Made by a program: the position numbers and the translations under genes. From Mycolicibacterium fluoranthenivorans (GTDB taxonomy: Bacteria > Actinomycetota > Actinomycetes > Mycobacteriales > Mycobacteriaceae), in NCBI RefSeq assembly GCF_011758805.1, contig NZ_JAANOW010000002.1, positions 992,001 to 1,056,000 on the forward strand: a stretch of 64,000 nucleotides of DNA, in the 5' to 3' direction. The stretch's first letter is position 1. Each line of letters opens with the position of its first letter. The notes under the pieces are model-generated. The model was not told the DNA's origin and did no database searches. It saw nothing but the letters and a program-made list of their open reading frames with translations. Below, piece by piece: positions 15,482 to 24,707 of this stretch.

Positions 15482-16740
15482 TGAACACCCAAATGCTCAC
15501 CACCGCCAGGGAATACGATCCCGTCAGCATCTCCCCGCTGAGCTTCTGGGCCAAGACCGCCGACGAACGCGAGCAGTCATTCACGATCCTGCGCGACGAA
15601 CGGCCGCTGAGCTGGCACGCGCCGATCGAAGGCGCGTTGATGGAAGCCGAGATCGACGGTCTCTGGGCGGTGACCCGCAATGAGGACATCGCCTACATCA
15701 GCAAGAACCCGCAATTGTTCTGCTCGGGCCAAGGCGTGATGATCGAGGCGGTGCCGGAAGACATTCTGGACGCCGCACAGTCCTTCCTGGCGATGGACGG
15801 CAGCCAGCATTCCATCCTGCGCCGGCTGATCAGCTCGGTGTTCACGCCACGCCAGGTGGCCAAGATCCAGGACCAGATCAAGGTCCAGGCCGCGACGATC
15901 GTGACCGACCTGCTCAAGACGCGCAGCGGTGACTTCGTCGAGCAGGTGTCCAAGCGGCTGCCCATGTGGACCATCTACGAGATGATCGGGCTGCCTGCGG
16001 AGTACCGCGATGAGGCGGCGCACCATGCGGACGGCATGGTGTCCTGGGCGGATGCCGATGTGGCCGCCGGACGCGAATCGGGCGAGGTCCTCAACGAATC
16101 CCTGGTCGGGCTGCTCACGACGGGGCTCGAACTCGCCGAGCAGCGTCGCGCTCATCCCACATCGGACCTGATGTCGCTGTTGGTGCAGGCCGAGATCGAC
16201 GGTCGCCGACTCACCGATGAGGAACTCGGCGCGTTCTTCGTGCTGCTCTCGGTGGCCGGCAACGACACCACCCGTAACACCGTGACGCTGACCACGATGG
16301 CCCTGCAACAGTTTCCGCATCAGCGCGCATTGCTGGAACGGGACTTCGACGGCCACATCAAGCGCGGTATCGAGGAGTTCGTGCGCTGGGCAAGTCCGGT
16401 CATGACGTTCCGCAGAACCGCCACCCAGGACACCGAACTGTGCGGCCAGTTGGTGCGCGAAGGGGAGTGGGTGCTGATGATGTACTCATCGGGCAATCGG
16501 GACGAGCGCGCCTTCGCCAATCCACACGAGTTCGATATCACCCGGGAGCCGAACGCACACGTCGGTTTCGGCGGCGGGGGACCGCACTTCTGCATGGGTG
16601 CCTTCCTGGCCAAGATGCAGCTGGAGGCCATCTTCCGGGAACTGGTCCACCGAGCGCCCAACCTACGGGTCGGTGACCCCGAGTTCTTGACCGGAAACTT
16701 CGTGCACGCCGTCAAATCCCTGCCCTACACCCTCGACTGA
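15481..16740 (+). CDS. cytochrome P450
   Basis: This 419-residue soluble bacterial P450 has the I-helix motif AGNDTTRN (oxygen activation), RRTATQD after the K-helix region, and the heme loop FGGGGPHFCMG with the thiolate ligand Cys371. The sequence is of the general type of mycobacterial lipid and steroid P450s (CYP124/125/142 neighbourhood), but I cannot place it in a named family. It is translationally coupled to the ligase before it and followed by an alcohol dehydrogenase, an aldehyde dehydrogenase, a ferredoxin and a ferredoxin reductase. This order suggests terminal hydroxylation of an alkyl chain that is then oxidised to an acid. Confidence 0.92.
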   Translation: MNTQMLTTAREYDPVSISPLSFWAKTADEREQSFTILRDERPLSWHAPIEGALMEAEIDGLWAVTRNEDIAYISKNPQLFCSGQGVMIEAVPEDILDAAQSFLAMDGSQHSILRRLISSVFTPRQVAKIQDQIKVQAATIVTDLLKTRSGDFVEQVSKRLPMWTIYEMIGLPAEYRDEAAHHADGMVSWADADVAAGRESGEVLNESLVGLLTTGLELAEQRRAHPTSDLMSLLVQAEIDGRRLTDEELGAFFVLLSVAGNDTTRNTVTLTTMALQQFPHQRALLERDFDGHIKRGIEEFVRWASPVMTFRRTATQDTELCGQLVREGEWVLMMYSSGNRDERAFANPHEFDITREPNAHVGFGGGGPHFCMGAFLAKMQLEAIFRELVHRAPNLRVGDPEFLTGNFVHAVKSLPYTLD

Positions 16741-16753
16741 CCGGAGAACCACC

Positions 16754-17545
16754 ATGACCGAGTACTCGGGAAAGCACTACGTCGTCACCGGGGCCGCCTC
16801 CGGTATCGGCCACGCCGTCGCCGAGCAGCTGCTGGCTGCCGGTGCCGAAGTGACCAGCCTCGATCGTAATCAGCCGCAGGCCAAGGTCACTCGCCATATC
16901 GAGGTCGACCTCGCCAACCCGCGCAGTATCGACGCGGCCCTGGAGACCCTGGAGGGGCCCTACGACGGACTCATGAACGTCGCCGGTATTCCGGGGACGG
17001 CGCCGGCGGATCTCGTCTTCGCGGTCAACAGCCTCGCGGTGCGGCACCTCAGCGAAGCGTTCTTCGAACGGCTCGTGCCCGGAGGGTCGATCACCATCGT
17101 GTCCTCGACCGCCGGCTTCGGTTGGCCGGAGCGGCTCGAGGCGATACGCGACGTGCTGGCCACCGACACCTTCGAGGAGGGCGCCGCCTGGTTCAAGGCC
17201 AACCCGCAGCAGGGCAACGCCTACAACTTCTCCAAAGAAGTCAGCACCGTGTACACCCAGTCGATGGGGCTGGCCCTGGCCCAGATGGGATTGCGGATCA
17301 ACGCGGTTCTTCCGGGCCCGGTGGAGACGCCGATCCTGGTCGACTTCGAGGAGTCGATGGGCAAGGACACCCTGGACGGGGTCAAGGAACTCCTCGGTCG
17401 GCACGCAGACCCCGCCGATATCGCCTCGGTGGTGCTCTTCCTGGCCTCCGACGCCGCGCGGTGGGTGAACGGGCAGGCCCTGGCGGTCGACGGCGGCCTC
17501 ACCGGCGCCGTCAGCACCGGCGTGGTCCCGAAGCCGGAATTCTGA
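16754..17545 (+). CDS. short-chain dehydrogenase/reductase
   Basis: A 263-residue SDR. TGAASGIG lies at residues 12-19, NVAG takes the place of NNAG, and the active site is Ser/Tyr157/Lys161 (YNFSK). An insert of about 30 residues between the catalytic Ser and Tyr, plus PVETPIL after the PG motif, resembles 3-alpha-hydroxysteroid and coniferyl-alcohol dehydrogenase relatives. The ATG is 13 bp after the P450 stop with GGAGAA upstream. By position it should oxidise the alcohol made by the P450 to an aldehyde or ketone. Confidence 0.86.
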   Translation: MTEYSGKHYVVTGAASGIGHAVAEQLLAAGAEVTSLDRNQPQAKVTRHIEVDLANPRSIDAALETLEGPYDGLMNVAGIPGTAPADLVFAVNSLAVRHLSEAFFERLVPGGSITIVSSTAGFGWPERLEAIRDVLATDTFEEGAAWFKANPQQGNAYNFSKEVSTVYTQSMGLALAQMGLRINAVLPGPVETPILVDFEESMGKDTLDGVKELLGRHADPADIASVVLFLASDAARWVNGQALAVDGGLTGAVSTGVVPKPEF

Positions 17546-17552
17546 GGCCTCG

Positions 17553-18953
17553 ATGACGCTGAAAGCAGTAACTGACACTTCGGGTGCCGCGAACGAATGC
17601 ATCGTGCTGCCCGAGCTACGGCGCGCGTTCGCGACCGGCCGCACCAAGCCGCTGGGGTGGCGCCTGGACCAGTTGGCAGCCATCGAGGCGCTGTGCGACG
17701 AGCAGGAGCCGGCGATTGCCGACGCCCTGGCCCATGACCTGGGCCGCCCGCCGGTGGAAGCCTGGCTGGGCGACATCGCCTCCACCAAAGGTGAAGCCGC
17801 CTATGCGCGAAAGCATCTGAAGAAGTGGATGCGCCGCGACCGGCAGTCACTTCCGCTGGCGCAGTTGCCCGGCCGAGGCTGGGTGCAGTACGACCCGTTG
17901 GGTGTGGTGCTTGTCATCGGGCCGTGGAACTACCCGTTCTATCTGAGCGTCGCCCCGCTGGTCGCCGCGATCTCGGCCGGCAACTGTGCGGTGTTGAAGC
18001 CCTCGGAACTCGCGCCGGCCACTTCGGAACTGCTGACCGAACTCATTCCCAAATACCTTGACAATCAATCAATCAGGGTGATCGAGGGAGACGGCGCAAC
18101 CACGCAGAACTTGATCGCGCAAGGGTTCGATCACGTGTTGTTCACCGGTGGCACCGAGATCGGCCGCAAGATCATGGCGGCCGCGGCCCCCACCCTGACT
18201 CCCGTGACACTCGAACTGGGCGGCAAGAGCCCGGTGCTGGTCACTGCCGACGCCGACCTGGATGTCGCGGCGCGCCGTGTCGCGTGGGTCAAACTCATGA
18301 ACTCCGGACAGACCTGCATCGCGCCGGATTACGTGCTGGTCGAAGAGGCTGTGGCCGACAGCTTCACCGATAAGGTCATCGCCGCCGTTGCGGCGTTTCG
18401 GGCTCAGGAACACACCAGCGGTCTGCGGATCGTCAACCGGCGGCAGTTCGACCGGCTTGCCGGGTTGATCGACACGACCACCGGGACGATCGTCGCCGGC
18501 GGCCGTGCAGATGCCGACGCACTGACCATCGAACCGACCGTCATCCGCGATCCGGCGCCTACCGACCCTGTGATGGCGGATGAGATCTTCGGCCCGCTGC
18601 TGCCCATCATGAGCGTGGAATCCACCCAGGCCGCCGTGCAGTTCGTGAACTCACGACCCAAACCGCTCGCGCTGTATGTCTTCACCGGTTCGCAGCGGTT
18701 GGGCCGCACGCTGATCGACGCCATTCCTTCCGGTGGCGCCGTGATCAACCACATCGCCATGCACTGCCTGGTTCCGCAGCTTCCGTTCGGCGGTGTCGGT
18801 GCCAGCGGGATGGGGCAGTACCACGGCCGTTGGGGGTTCGAGGCGTTGAGCCACCGTCGTGCCGTGTTGGCCAAGACCGCGCGGCCGGACCTGTCGCTCG
18901 TCTATCCGCCTTACACGGACCGGGCCGTGAAACTCATGAGAAGGCTGTTCTGA
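17553..18953 (+). CDS. aldehyde dehydrogenase
   Basis: A 466-residue NAD(P)-dependent aldehyde dehydrogenase. The general base is Glu221 (LELGGKSP) and the nucleophile Cys255 (SGQTC), with the cofactor-binding PWNYPF and FTGGTEIG. It belongs to the shorter class-3 or fatty-aldehyde type, as shown by PWNYPF and the C-terminal PFGGVGASGMGQYHG. It would oxidise the aldehyde made by the preceding dehydrogenase to an acid for CoA activation. Its stop overlaps the ferredoxin start (TGATG), so the two are coupled. The C-terminal MRRLF tail may contact the membrane, as in fatty aldehyde dehydrogenases. Confidence 0.9.
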   Translation: MTLKAVTDTSGAANECIVLPELRRAFATGRTKPLGWRLDQLAAIEALCDEQEPAIADALAHDLGRPPVEAWLGDIASTKGEAAYARKHLKKWMRRDRQSLPLAQLPGRGWVQYDPLGVVLVIGPWNYPFYLSVAPLVAAISAGNCAVLKPSELAPATSELLTELIPKYLDNQSIRVIEGDGATTQNLIAQGFDHVLFTGGTEIGRKIMAAAAPTLTPVTLELGGKSPVLVTADADLDVAARRVAWVKLMNSGQTCIAPDYVLVEEAVADSFTDKVIAAVAAFRAQEHTSGLRIVNRRQFDRLAGLIDTTTGTIVAGGRADADALTIEPTVIRDPAPTDPVMADEIFGPLLPIMSVESTQAAVQFVNSRPKPLALYVFTGSQRLGRTLIDAIPSGGAVINHIAMHCLVPQLPFGGVGASGMGQYHGRWGFEALSHRRAVLAKTARPDLSLVYPPYTDRAVKLMRRLF

Positions 18954-19138
18954 TGAATATCCGCGTGGACGGAACCAAATGCTCCGGAATCGGAATGTGT
19001 GAGATGACGGCACCGACCGTGTTCGAGGTCGGGGACGACGGACAGGCACACGTGATCGGCGGCGCGGAAGACGATGTCGCGATGGCGCAAGAAGCCGTGG
19101 CGAACTGTCCGACCGGTGCCATCTCGATCGACGGCTGA
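18953..19138 (+). CDS. 3Fe-4S ferredoxin for the P450
   Basis: A 61-residue ferredoxin with Cys10, Cys16 and Cys52-Pro as cluster ligands. The residue at the usual second ligand position is not cysteine, which indicates a 3Fe-4S cluster, as is common for actinobacterial P450 partners. Its start overlaps the aldehyde dehydrogenase stop. It probably carries electrons from the reductase encoded 73 bp downstream to the P450s at 15481 and 22083. Confidence 0.92.
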   Translation: MNIRVDGTKCSGIGMCEMTAPTVFEVGDDGQAHVIGGAEDDVAMAQEAVANCPTGAISIDG

Positions 19139-19211
19139 CCGACGTCCGGCACACCGTCGGTGCGCCGTTCCCGCATTCCCTCGAAGACCACAGGAGAGGT
19201 TGCACAAGGCA

Positions 19212-20804
19212 ATGGCCTTCGTCATCACCCAGAACTGCTGCACTGATGCGAGTTGCGTTCCCGTATGTCCTGTCGACTGCATCCGGCCCGTGCCCGATCA
19301 GGCCGGCGCGGCCGCACCGATGCTGTACATCGATCCGGCATCGTGTGTGGACTGTGGTGCGTGCGTCGCGGTGTGCCCCGTCGGCGCGATCTACCACGAG
19401 GACGATCTGCCGGAATCTCAGCAACGATTCAAGACGATCAATGCCGACTTCTTTGCCACCGAGCCGTTGGCCATCCGTCCCATCCCGGCGAACTGGACCC
19501 CGGCTCCGGTGGGACGAGACTCCCTGCGGGTGGCGGTGGTGGGCGCCGGCCCGGCGGCGTGCTACGCCGTGGCCGATCTGGCACGCACCACCGGAGTGCA
19601 GGTGGACGTTTTCGACAGGCTGCCAACGCCGTTCGGCCTGGTGCGTTTCGGCGTGGCGCCCGATCACCAACGCACCAAGGACGTCGTACAGGTCTTCGAG
19701 ACGGCGCTCGCCAGCCCCAACGTGACGTGCTTTTTCAACGTCGCGGTCGGTCAAGACGTCACCCACGAGCAGCTGATGGCCACGCATGACGCGGTGATCT
19801 ATGCGGTGGGCGCCTCCACGACTCGCGAGCTGGGCATCCCCGGGGAGGAGCTGCCGGGGACCATCGGCGCCGCCGAGTTCGTGAACTGGTACAACGGACA
19901 CCCCGATCATGCCGAGCGGCGATTCGACCTGGCCGGTTCGCGCGTGGTGATCGTCGGCAACGGCAACGTGGCACTGGATGTGGCACGGGTACTGGTGATG
20001 GACCCGGATCAGTTGGCGGCCACCGATATCGCCGAGCATGCGTTGCACCAGCTGGCTGCCGGTGACGTCCGTGAAGTCGTCTTGTTGGGCCGCCGCGGTG
20101 CGGCAGACGGCGCGTTCTCGGTGGGGGAGTTGTTGGCCCTTGGTGGGCTACCGGGCGTGGATGTGGTGGTCGAGGGAGAGCTCGGAGCGCGGCCCGACGA
20201 TCACGAGCGTGCCCTGAAATTCGATATCGTCGGTGAGTACGCGCAGCGGCCGCGCACCGCGGGCAACAAGCGGATCGTGCTGCGCTTCGGTACCCGGCCG
20301 GTGCGCGTCGTCGGCGACGATGGCGTACAGGCCCTGGAAGTGGACGGCGGCGCGGGCGTCGTCTCGATCGACACGGCGCTGGTGCTGAAGTCCATCGGAT
20401 ATCGCGGCACGCCGATCGAGGGGCTGCCCTTCGACGAGGCCGCCGGTGTCGTTCCCAACGAGGGCGGAAGGGTGATCCGCGACGGTGTCGCGGTACCGGG
20501 GGTGTACGTCACCGGTTGGATCAAACGCGGCCCGCGAGGTGTCATCGGCACCAACCGGTTGTGTGCGCGGGAGACCGTCACGAACCTCCTGGCCGATGCC
20601 CGGGCCGGTAGCTTGCCGGACCCGGCTTCCCGGACCGGGCTGGATGCCACGGACTTCGCGGCGCACGGCGTGACCGTGGTGGACCTGGCCGGCTGGCGCC
20701 GTATCGATGCCGCCGAGCGACAGCTGGGTGCGGCGGCCTCGCGACCCCGGGTCAAGGTCGTCGACCGCAGGGCCCTGCTCACCGCAGCCGCCGTGGGCTG
20801 CTAG
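19212..20804 (+). CDS. ferredoxin-fused ferredoxin:NADP+ reductase (FprB-like)
   Basis: This 530-residue protein joins an N-terminal ferredoxin domain (residues 1-65) to an adrenodoxin-reductase-like flavoprotein. Cysteines 9, 15, 19 and 45, 48, 51, 55 suit a 7Fe or 8Fe cluster set. FAD binds at VVGAGPAACYA (about residue 115) and NADP at GNGNVALDVARV. The layout equals mycobacterial FprB. It would pass electrons from NADPH through FAD to its own clusters and to the neighbouring 3Fe-4S ferredoxin. The ATG at 19212 is chosen by similarity to the family N-terminus (AFVITQNCC); a TTG at 19200 is nearer to GGAGAGG and cannot be excluded. Confidence 0.9.
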   Translation: MAFVITQNCCTDASCVPVCPVDCIRPVPDQAGAAAPMLYIDPASCVDCGACVAVCPVGAIYHEDDLPESQQRFKTINADFFATEPLAIRPIPANWTPAPVGRDSLRVAVVGAGPAACYAVADLARTTGVQVDVFDRLPTPFGLVRFGVAPDHQRTKDVVQVFETALASPNVTCFFNVAVGQDVTHEQLMATHDAVIYAVGASTTRELGIPGEELPGTIGAAEFVNWYNGHPDHAERRFDLAGSRVVIVGNGNVALDVARVLVMDPDQLAATDIAEHALHQLAAGDVREVVLLGRRGAADGAFSVGELLALGGLPGVDVVVEGELGARPDDHERALKFDIVGEYAQRPRTAGNKRIVLRFGTRPVRVVGDDGVQALEVDGGAGVVSIDTALVLKSIGYRGTPIEGLPFDEAAGVVPNEGGRVIRDGVAVPGVYVTGWIKRGPRGVIGTNRLCARETVTNLLADARAGSLPDPASRTGLDATDFAAHGVTVVDLAGWRRIDAAERQLGAAASRPRVKVVDRRALLTAAAVGC

Positions 20805-20815
20805 GAATCGCCGAG

Positions 20816-22003
20816 GTGTCAACGACGGAACTGCCCGCCCTGCTGCGTCGCGCCGGCGATCGAGATCTCGTCATCGCCCTCGGCGATGGTGTGGGCGCGG
20901 CGAACATGCTCGACGACGGCTCCACCGTCGGCGAGGTGCTGAGCACGTACGCGGCCGGCGGCCTCGGCCTGACCTTGGTGTTGGGCTGGAGCCCGGTGGC
21001 GCCGCTGGGGATCACCCCGGAGGCCTTTACCCGGATCGTCACCCTCATGCCGGGTTGGGGGGTGCGGACGTTGCTTCCCAGCCCGGTCACCAGTGCGGTG
21101 CCCACCAGCATGGCCGCCATCCCCGCACTACTGGGTTCCCATCTGCGTCCGGACGTGCTGCTCACCCGGATGACCCGACGTGACGGCGGCTTTCAGTTCT
21201 GCACCGAGGTGTCGTGGCAGCAGACGCTCGTCGACATCGGCGTGCCGGTGTGGGCCGTACTCGACGACGGGGCGCCGTCGGCCTGCGCCGGAAAACCGGT
21301 GTCATCGGAGGCGGTGACGATCGTCGGCCGCGCCGGCGATGCCCCTGCAGATCTGCCGTCGCGGCCGGCGGAGGCCATCCACGATGTCCTGGCCGACCGG
21401 GTGCTCGACCTCATCCCCGAAGGCGCCCGGCTCCAGTGCGGGCCCGGTCAGCTCGGTACCGCGTTGCTGCAGCGCTGCACCAAGGCACTGGCCATCGACA
21501 CCGGTCTGCTCACCGATGCGGTGATGGACCTGGAACGGCGGGGGTTGCTCCTCGGTGAGCCGGCGGCGACCTACCTGTTCGGAAGCGCCGAGCTGTACCG
21601 ATGGGCCGACGGTCGGCCGATCCTGCGGGGTATCGAACACAGCCACGATGTCACCCGGCTGTCCCGGGGTGCGCCGTTCGTGGCGGTGAATACCGCGATC
21701 GAGATCGATCCGTTCGGTCAAGTCAACGTCGAGGGCGTCGGCGCCAAGGTGGTCGGCGGAATCGGGGGCCACCCCGACTATTGCACGGCAGCCCGGATGA
21801 ACCGATCGGGATTGTCCATCATCGCAGTGCCGGCGCAATTCAACGGCCGCTCAACGCTTGTCGAGGCGTTGAGCCGGCCGGCGTCGACGCCGGCCCACGA
21901 TGTGGAGGTGATCGTCACCGAGGCCGGCCACGTCGATCTGCGTTCGGCCGGGTGGCCCGAACGGCGCCGCCTGATCGAGGGGCTCTTCCAGCTCGCGGCC
22001 TGA
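20816..22003 (+). CDS. acetyl-CoA hydrolase/CoA-transferase family protein
   Basis: A 395-residue protein starting at a GTG with AGGAA about 7 bp upstream. The C-terminal half contains NTAIEIDPFGQVNVEG, then GGIGGHPDY, as in the acetyl-CoA hydrolase and 4-hydroxybutyrate CoA-transferase family. The Glu in the IEID segment or a nearby one should form the glutamyl-CoA intermediate. The N-terminal half is more divergent. It ends the P450 operon just before a strong terminator. It could move CoA between the acid intermediate and acetyl-CoA, offering an ATP-saving alternative to the ligases, or act as a hydrolase. Confidence 0.75.
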   Translation: MSTTELPALLRRAGDRDLVIALGDGVGAANMLDDGSTVGEVLSTYAAGGLGLTLVLGWSPVAPLGITPEAFTRIVTLMPGWGVRTLLPSPVTSAVPTSMAAIPALLGSHLRPDVLLTRMTRRDGGFQFCTEVSWQQTLVDIGVPVWAVLDDGAPSACAGKPVSSEAVTIVGRAGDAPADLPSRPAEAIHDVLADRVLDLIPEGARLQCGPGQLGTALLQRCTKALAIDTGLLTDAVMDLERRGLLLGEPAATYLFGSAELYRWADGRPILRGIEHSHDVTRLSRGAPFVAVNTAIEIDPFGQVNVEGVGAKVVGGIGGHPDYCTAARMNRSGLSIIAVPAQFNGRSTLVEALSRPASTPAHDVEVIVTEAGHVDLRSAGWPERRRLIEGLFQLAA

Positions 22004-22031
22004 TCCGGCCATCCCACGATGCTGCAAAGCG

Positions 22032-22078
22032 ATACCGCCGCCGGCAACCGATGTCAGATCGGTTGCCGACGGCGGTAT
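22032..22078. terminator. bidirectional terminator with 21-bp stem
   Basis: Two 21-base arms (22032-22052 and 22058-22078) pair with a single mismatch around the 5-base loop GTCAG. The hairpin lies exactly between the stops of two convergent transcription units (22003 and 22083) and is symmetric, so it can stop transcripts from both sides. Short AT stretches at the base give only a weak U-tract. Confidence 0.85.
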
Positions 22079-22082
22079 TTCG

Positions 22083-23399
22083 TCAGTGCTGGACGGGGCA
22101 GCCTGTGCCGGCGTGCATGCGCTTGACGGCGGCCGCGAAGTTGCTCACCAACATGTCGGGGGCGTCCAGTCGGAGATCGGGGAGCCGGTGCAGGATCTGG
22201 TCCAGCATGTGCCGGATCTGCATCCTGGCCAGGAATGCGCCGAGGCAGTAGTGCGGACCCCCACCACCGAAGGCCACATGCTGGTTGGGCTTACGGGAGA
22301 TGTCGAATGTCCAGGGGTCGGCGAAAGCAGCGTCGTCGCGGTTGCCCGATGAGTAGATCATCACCACCCATTCACCCTGGCGGATCTGCCGGCCGCCCAA
22401 GACGGTGTCCTGGGTGGCGGTGCGGCGGAAGGTCATCACCGGTGTCACCCACCGCAGGACCTCGTCGATGACCGCGTCGATGCGGCCCTCGAAGTCCTCC
22501 AGCAGGTGGGCCACCTGGTCGGGGTTGTCGACGAACGCCTTCACACCCAGGGACAGGGTCGTGCGTGTGGTGTCGTTGCCGGCGAAGGACATCAGCACGA
22601 ACATCGAGGCCAGTTCGTCGTCGGTGAGGTCGCGACCGTCCACCTGTGCCGACACCAGGTTGGACCAGATGTCGTCGCGCGGGCAGGCACGGGTGGCTTC
22701 GGCGAAGTCCAGGCCGATGCTGAGGTTGCCCACCAACGCGTCGTTCATCACCTCGGCCGCCGTGCGGCCGGCGGCGATATCGGGATCGTTCCAGCCGGCA
22801 AGCTCATCGGCGTAGTGGGCCGCCTCTTCCCGGCGGTCCTGCGGCAGCCCCACCATGTCGTAGAAGGTGTGCATCGGCATCTGTTTGCTGACATTCTCGA
22901 CCCAGTCGCCCTCGCCCTTGGCCAAGAACTCGTCGACGATCGTGGCGGCGCGTTCGCGGATCTGCTCCTCGATACGTTTGACCTGTTTGGGGGTGAACGA
23001 CGCACTCATCAACCGGCGGAAGGTGAGATGCCGCGGACCGTCCATGGCCAGGAATGACGATGCCGCTTCGAGGAATTCGTCGGGCACATCCTCCAGTTGG
23101 ATGCCCTGACCTGAGCAGAACAGCTCGGGGTGAGTACTGACCTCACGGATCAACTCGTGTGTGGTGACCGCCCAGAAGCCAGGGATTCCCGGCGGTGCCA
23201 GGTCGCTTTCGGCGGGCGGTTGCCAGCTCACGGGCGCGCGCCGACGGAGTTCGGCGAACGAGACGTCGCGTTCCTCGGCGGAGAGCGCCCAGAACGCCTT
23301 CGGAGAGATGTCGACGGGGTCGAATGGTCGATCTGGGGTATCGGTGGGCGGCATGTCGGCTGCCTGTTGCGTCACCGAATCCGTTGGGCTGCTGGACAC
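22083..23399 (-). CDS. cytochrome P450
   Basis: A 438-residue P450 related to the one at 15481; both share FCSGQG, SFLAMDG and RRTATQDT. The I-helix is FAGNDTTRT and the heme loop FGGGGPHYCLG with Cys385. The frame is open to 23540, but the GTG at 23399 has GAGGAG 6 bp upstream and follows the promoter, so the longer start is rejected. It is transcribed alone, probably with a leader of about 30 bases. It may oxidise another position of the same substrate or a later intermediate and must use the ferredoxin and reductase encoded across the terminator. Confidence 0.92.
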   Translation of the reverse strand: MSSSPTDSVTQQAADMPPTDTPDRPFDPVDISPKAFWALSAEERDVSFAELRRRAPVSWQPPAESDLAPPGIPGFWAVTTHELIREVSTHPELFCSGQGIQLEDVPDEFLEAASSFLAMDGPRHLTFRRLMSASFTPKQVKRIEEQIRERAATIVDEFLAKGEGDWVENVSKQMPMHTFYDMVGLPQDRREEAAHYADELAGWNDPDIAAGRTAAEVMNDALVGNLSIGLDFAEATRACPRDDIWSNLVSAQVDGRDLTDDELASMFVLMSFAGNDTTRTTLSLGVKAFVDNPDQVAHLLEDFEGRIDAVIDEVLRWVTPVMTFRRTATQDTVLGGRQIRQGEWVVMIYSSGNRDDAAFADPWTFDISRKPNQHVAFGGGGPHYCLGAFLARMQIRHMLDQILHRLPDLRLDAPDMLVSNFAAAVKRMHAGTGCPVQH

Positions 23400-23429
23400 C
23401 GTCCACTCCTCATGTCGAATGGTTGAGAT

Positions 23430-23453
23430 ATTTCTATTGTAGATTCGAAAATG
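23430..23453 (-). promoter_or_regulatory. best copy of the shared operator-like element, P450 promoter
   Basis: The top strand reads TTTCTA-TTG-TAGATTCGAAAA (23431-23451), with the dyad core TCTA-N3-TAGA intact and outer TTT/AAA arms. On the coding (minus) strand, TACAAT (complement of 23436-23441) makes a TAnnnT -10, placing it inside the dyad. A bound repressor would block the P450 promoter. Confidence 0.6.
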
Positions 23454-23552
23454 CTGTCGGGTGGGGAAGTTGACGAAGTCGGGCCGGCGCGGAGCCCCGA
23501 ACGCAGCTGCGCGGACCGAGTGACACCTCGGCCCGCGCAACTGGTCACGATT

Positions 23553-24704
23553 TCAGGACGCGGCGATATCGCGACCGATGATCTCCTTCATGATCTCGGT
23601 CGTGCCGCCGTAGATCGTCTGGATGCGGGTATCGAGATAGGCCCGTGCCACCGGATACTCGAGCATGTACCCGTAACCGCCGTGCAACTGTAAGCACCGG
23701 TCGATGACTCGCTTCTGCAATTCGCTCAGATACCACTTGCCCTTCGCGGCATCGACGGGCGTGAGCTCGCCGGCGTTGTAGGCGAGCACACTCCGGTCCG
23801 TGTAGGCCTCGGCGATATCGATCTCGGTGGACATCTCGGCCAGCTCGAACCTGACATGCTGCTTGTCGGTCAGCGGGCCGCCGAACGCGTGGCGACTCTG
23901 GCAGTACTCGACGGTCATGGTGAAGATCGCCCGGGTGGTGGCCATCGCTTTCGCGGTGACCCCGAGTCGTTCCCGCGGCAGATGGCTCATCAGGTACTGC
24001 AGGCCCTTACCTGCCTCGCCCAGCAGATTCTGCGCCGGTACCGCCGCATCGCGGAAGTACAGTTCGGAGGTGTCCTGGGCGGGGAGTCCGACCTTGTCGA
24101 GCTTGCGGCCACGCTCGAAGCCCGGGGTATCGCGTTCGACGACGAACAGGCTCAGCGCGTTGGACCCGCCGTCCGGATTGGTCCGCGCGGCCACCACGAC
24201 GACATCGGACATGATCCCGCTGGAGATGAACGTCTTCTGGCCGTTGAGGATCCAGTTGTCACCGTCGAGGCGCGCGGTGGTGCGGATACCTCGTAGATCG
24301 CTGCCCGCGCCGGGTTCGGTCATGGCCAGCGCGCCGATCAGCTCGCCTGCGGCGAAACCGGGCAGCCAGCGTGCCTTCTGCTCGTCGTTGGTCAGATCGA
24401 GCAGATAGTGCAGGACCAGGTCATCCTGGAGGCTGACCGTCAGGCCGAACGACAGTGCGTTGATCCTGGCGATCTCCTCGCAGACCACCATGCGGTAGCG
24501 GTAGTCGGCCTCGCTGGCCCCGCCGTACTCCTCGGGGATCTGCAGCGCGTAGATACCGGACTTGGCGGCGCGGGCGAAGACCGAACGGTCGATCCAGCGG
24601 TCGCGATCCCAATCATGCTGATGGGGAACGACTTCTCTGGCCAGGAACTCGCGAACGGTCTCGCGGTAGGCCTCGTGGTCGGCGTCGTAGAGGGAACGCT
24701 TCAT
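23553..24704 (-). CDS. acyl-CoA dehydrogenase
   Basis: This is a canonical 383-residue ACAD: LQIPEEYGG in the N-domain, MTEPGAGSDL for FAD contact, KTFISSG, LQLHGGYGYM, and the catalytic base Glu370 in YGGTTEI. It introduces the alpha-beta double bond in an acyl-CoA. It lies 3 bp downstream of the thiolase gene on the same strand and is co-transcribed. The pair supplies the first and last steps of a beta-oxidation round. Confidence 0.9.
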   Translation of the reverse strand: MKRSLYDADHEAYRETVREFLAREVVPHQHDWDRDRWIDRSVFARAAKSGIYALQIPEEYGGASEADYRYRMVVCEEIARINALSFGLTVSLQDDLVLHYLLDLTNDEQKARWLPGFAAGELIGALAMTEPGAGSDLRGIRTTARLDGDNWILNGQKTFISSGIMSDVVVVAARTNPDGGSNALSLFVVERDTPGFERGRKLDKVGLPAQDTSELYFRDAAVPAQNLLGEAGKGLQYLMSHLPRERLGVTAKAMATTRAIFTMTVEYCQSRHAFGGPLTDKQHVRFELAEMSTEIDIAEAYTDRSVLAYNAGELTPVDAAKGKWYLSELQKRVIDRCLQLHGGYGYMLEYPVARAYLDTRIQTIYGGTTEIMKEIIGRDIAAS

Positions 24705-24707
24705 CGC

